A program made the position numbers and the translations under genes. From Eubacteriales bacterium (GTDB lineage Bacteria; Bacillota; Clostridia; Christensenellales; UMGS416), in NCBI GenBank assembly GCA_028709505.1, contig JAQVWW010000083.1, forward strand, positions 1-6,349: a DNA stretch of 6,349 nt. The letters run 5' to 3'. This document shows positions 4,387 to 6,349 of this stretch, piece by piece (position 1 is the stretch's first letter; every line of letters begins with the position of its first letter). Under the pieces are notes generated by a model. It was not told where the DNA came from, did no database searches, and saw only the letters and a list, made by a program, of their open reading frames with translations.

Positions 4387-6349
4387 TTACAGGATGGTCT
4401 CTTCAGCCAGCTTTTGGTAGGTTTCCAGGCGCTTCTTGGCTTCGGCTTCGGCCTTGGCAAAGAGGTGCTCGGCGGTTTCGGGGAACTCCTGTGTCAGCGT
4501 CTTGTAGCGGGTCTCGCCGGCCAGGAAATCGCCGTAGTTGCCGGTGGGCGCCTTGCTATCCAGCACGAAGGGGTTCTTACCCTCGTCGGCCAGCGTGGGG
4601 TTGAAGCGATACAGCGGCCAGTAGCCGGTCTCCACCGCTTTCTTGGCCTCGGCCTGGCTCTTGCCCATGTTGATGCCGTGGTTGATGCAGGGCGAGTAGG
4701 CGATGATCAGCGACGGGCCATTGTAGCTTTCGGCCTCGTTGACGGCCTTGAGCAGCTGGCTCTGGTTGGCGCCCATGGCTACCGACGCTACGTACACATA
4801 GCCGTAAGACATGGCCATCATACCCAGGTCCTTCTTGCGGGTACGCTTGCCGGCGGCGGCGAACTTGGCCACCGAGCCGGTGGGGGTAGCCTTGGAGGAC
4901 TGGCCGCCGGTGTTGGAGTACACTTCGGTGTCCATCACCAGGATGTTGACGTCTTCGCCCATGGCCAGCACGTGGTCCAGGCCGCCGTAGCCAATATCAT
5001 AGGCCCAGCCGTCGCCGCCCAGTATCCAGATGGACTTCTTGACCAGCATGTCGTCGTTCTGCTTGACGGCGTCCACCAGTTCGCAAGCGCCTTCGGGGAT
5101 GTCGGCCACCGCGGCGCGCAGCGCCTGGGAAGCCTTCTTGGAGCCTTCGGCCGAATCCTTGTTGGCCAGCCAGTCGTTGCAGGCGGCTTTGAGGGCTTCG
5201 GAGGATTTTTCAGACTCGACCAGTTTTTCCAGCGCCGACGCTACATAGTTACGGCGCTGATTGATGGACAGGCACATGCCAAAGCCGAACTCGGCGTTGT
5301 CTTCAAACAGCGAGTTGGCCCAGGCGGGGCCGTGGCCCTTGCTGTTTACCGTGTAGGGCACCGTGGGCGCCGACCCGCCATAGATGGACGAGCATCCGGT
5401 GGCGTTGGCAATGACCATACGGTCGCCAAAGAGCTGCGTAATGAGCTTGACGTAAGGCGTCTCGCCGCAGCCGGCGCAGGCGCCCGAGAACTCGAACAGC
5501 GGCTGCAGGAACTGGCTGTCCTTAACGGTGGTGGTGTTCAGCGCCACGTCGGGCTGCTTGCGGGTAGCCACAAAGTCAAACTTGGGCTGCTCGTCCAGCT
5601 GGCTCTCCAGCGGTTCCATCACCAGCGCTTTGTTCTTGGCGGGGCAGACATCGGCGCAGTTGCCGCAGCCGGTGCAATCCAGCGGAGAAACCTGTATGCG
5701 GTACTGGTAGCCCGAGAAAGCCTTGCCGATGGCGGGCTTCGTCTCGAAGCCGGCGGGCGTCTCTTCGCCGGCGGCGATGAGCGCCGGGCGAATGACGGCG
5801 TGGGGGCAAACCAGCGAGCATTGGTTGCACTGGATACAGTTTTCGATGATCCAGTGGGGCACCTTTACGGCGATGCCGCGTTTCTCGTACTTGGCGGTGC
5901 CGGTGGGCACGCGGCCGGCGGGGTCAAACTTCGATACCGGCAGCTTGTTGCCTTCCTGGTGCAGGATGGGCGAGATGACGTCGTTGGTGTACGCGTCGCC
6001 CTTGACGTGGTTCATCGGCACGCCCTCGGTGGTGGTGGCCCAGCATTCGGGATACTGGACTTCCTTTAGGTTCGAGATGGCATTGTCGATGGCGGCGTTG
6101 TTCATGGCAACGACCTTTTCGCCCTTTTTGCCGTAGGATTTCTGGACGGCTTCCTTCATATAGCGCTCGGCATCGGCATAATCGATGACGTTGGCCAGCT
6201 TAAAGAAAGCGGCCATCATAATCATGTTGATGCGGCTGCCCAGGCCAAGCTCCGAAGCAATTTTGACGGCGTCGATGACATAGAACTTCAGCTTCTTGCC
6301 GGCGATGATGTTCTTCATGCCGGCGGGCAGATGCTCGCCCACATCTTCG
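4387..6349 (-). CDS. nifJ: Pyruvate:ferredoxin (flavodoxin) oxidoreductase, C-terminal part
   Basis: The single-chain enzyme cleaves pyruvate with CoA to acetyl-CoA and CO2 and passes electrons to ferredoxin or flavodoxin. The C-terminal 653 residues are present and the N-terminal half (about 520 residues of a usual ~1,170) lies beyond the right edge; the valine GTG at 6342-6340 is internal, not a start. Counting that codon as 1, the catalytic (gamma) domain covers about 10-110 and EKR lies at 153-155. Two ferredoxin-type clusters use C169/172/175/179 and C223/226/229/233. The thiamine-diphosphate domain holds the proximal-cluster cysteines C289, C292, C317 and C552, with GDGWAYDIG (443-451) and DTEVYSNTGG (471-480) as the Mg-TPP site. 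All expected ligands are present and the tail has the usual helical end. It is convergent with the cluster and followed by its own terminator. Confidence 0.97.
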   Translation of the reverse strand, partial: EDVGEHLPAGMKNIIAGKKLKFYVIDAVKIASELGLGSRINMIMMAAFFKLANVIDYADAERYMKEAVQKSYGKKGEKVVAMNNAAIDNAISNLKEVQYPECWATTTEGVPMNHVKGDAYTNDVISPILHQEGNKLPVSKFDPAGRVPTGTAKYEKRGIAVKVPHWIIENCIQCNQCSLVCPHAVIRPALIAAGEETPAGFETKPAIGKAFSGYQYRIQVSPLDCTGCGNCADVCPAKNKALVMEPLESQLDEQPKFDFVATRKQPDVALNTTTVKDSQFLQPLFEFSGACAGCGETPYVKLITQLFGDRMVIANATGCSSIYGGSAPTVPYTVNSKGHGPAWANSLFEDNAEFGFGMCLSINQRRNYVASALEKLVESEKSSEALKAACNDWLANKDSAEGSKKASQALRAAVADIPEGACELVDAVKQNDDMLVKKSIWILGGDGWAYDIGYGGLDHVLAMGEDVNILVMDTEVYSNTGGQSSKATPTGSVAKFAAAGKRTRKKDLGMMAMSYGYVYVASVAMGANQSQLLKAVNEAESYNGPSLIIAYSPCINHGINMGKSQAEAKKAVETGYWPLYRFNPTLADEGKNPFVLDSKAPTGNYGDFLAGETRYKTLTQEFPETAEHLFAKAEAEAKKRLETYQKLAEETIL

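Noticed and set aside
4225..6069. A 614-codon open frame on the plus strand opposite PFOR
   Set aside because: It is antisense to a gene with full family motifs, has a low-complexity Gly/Val/Ala/His composition typical of the complementary frame of a GC-rich gene, begins without a ribosome binding site and runs through the terminator hairpin.

Overview
The window looks like a chromosomal segment from a moderately GC-rich anaerobe, most likely a Clostridia-type Firmicute. The grounds are strong purine-rich Shine-Dalgarno sites, compact intrinsic terminators, a single-chain pyruvate:ferredoxin oxidoreductase and a clostridial-style flavodoxin-family reductase. The genus cannot be read from the sequence. 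No tRNA, rRNA, CRISPR array or transposase was seen.

Layout: positions 1-840 (minus strand) hold most of a LysR-family regulator, cut at its C-terminus by the left edge. Its promoter sits back to back with that of a plus-strand series: a sugar phosphate isomerase/epimerase-like TIM-barrel protein (1007-1837), an FAD-dependent oxidoreductase (2076-3236) and a flavodoxin-fold NAD(P)H:FMN reductase-like protein with a four-cysteine motif (3403-3957). A 14-bp perfect palindrome lies between the -35 and -10 of the epimerase promoter, and half of it recurs inside the LysR promoter. This fits one regulator controlling both directions. The plus-strand genes are separated by 238 and 165 nt. The first gap ends in a strong intrinsic terminator placed just before the oxidoreductase ribosome binding site, so it may be a conditional (attenuator-like) leader.

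Positions 3958-4386 hold no intact gene. They contain a probable weak terminator overlapping the reductase stop codon, hairpin-forming repeats, and a decayed partial copy of the reductase 3' end (about 4034-4197, 93% identical over 74 aligned bases, with a 15-nt and a 1-nt deletion). A bidirectional terminator then separates the cluster from a convergent gene on the minus strand: the C-terminal 653 residues of pyruvate:ferredoxin oxidoreductase, cut by the right edge.

Inferred logic: the LysR protein senses a metabolite and switches on a small redox/isomerisation pathway for a sugar or sugar derivative. The FAD enzyme would oxidise or reduce the substrate, the TIM-barrel enzyme would isomerise or epimerise it, and the flavodoxin-like protein would move electrons. 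The substrate cannot be deduced. PFOR is a central-metabolism neighbour and not evidently part of the cluster.
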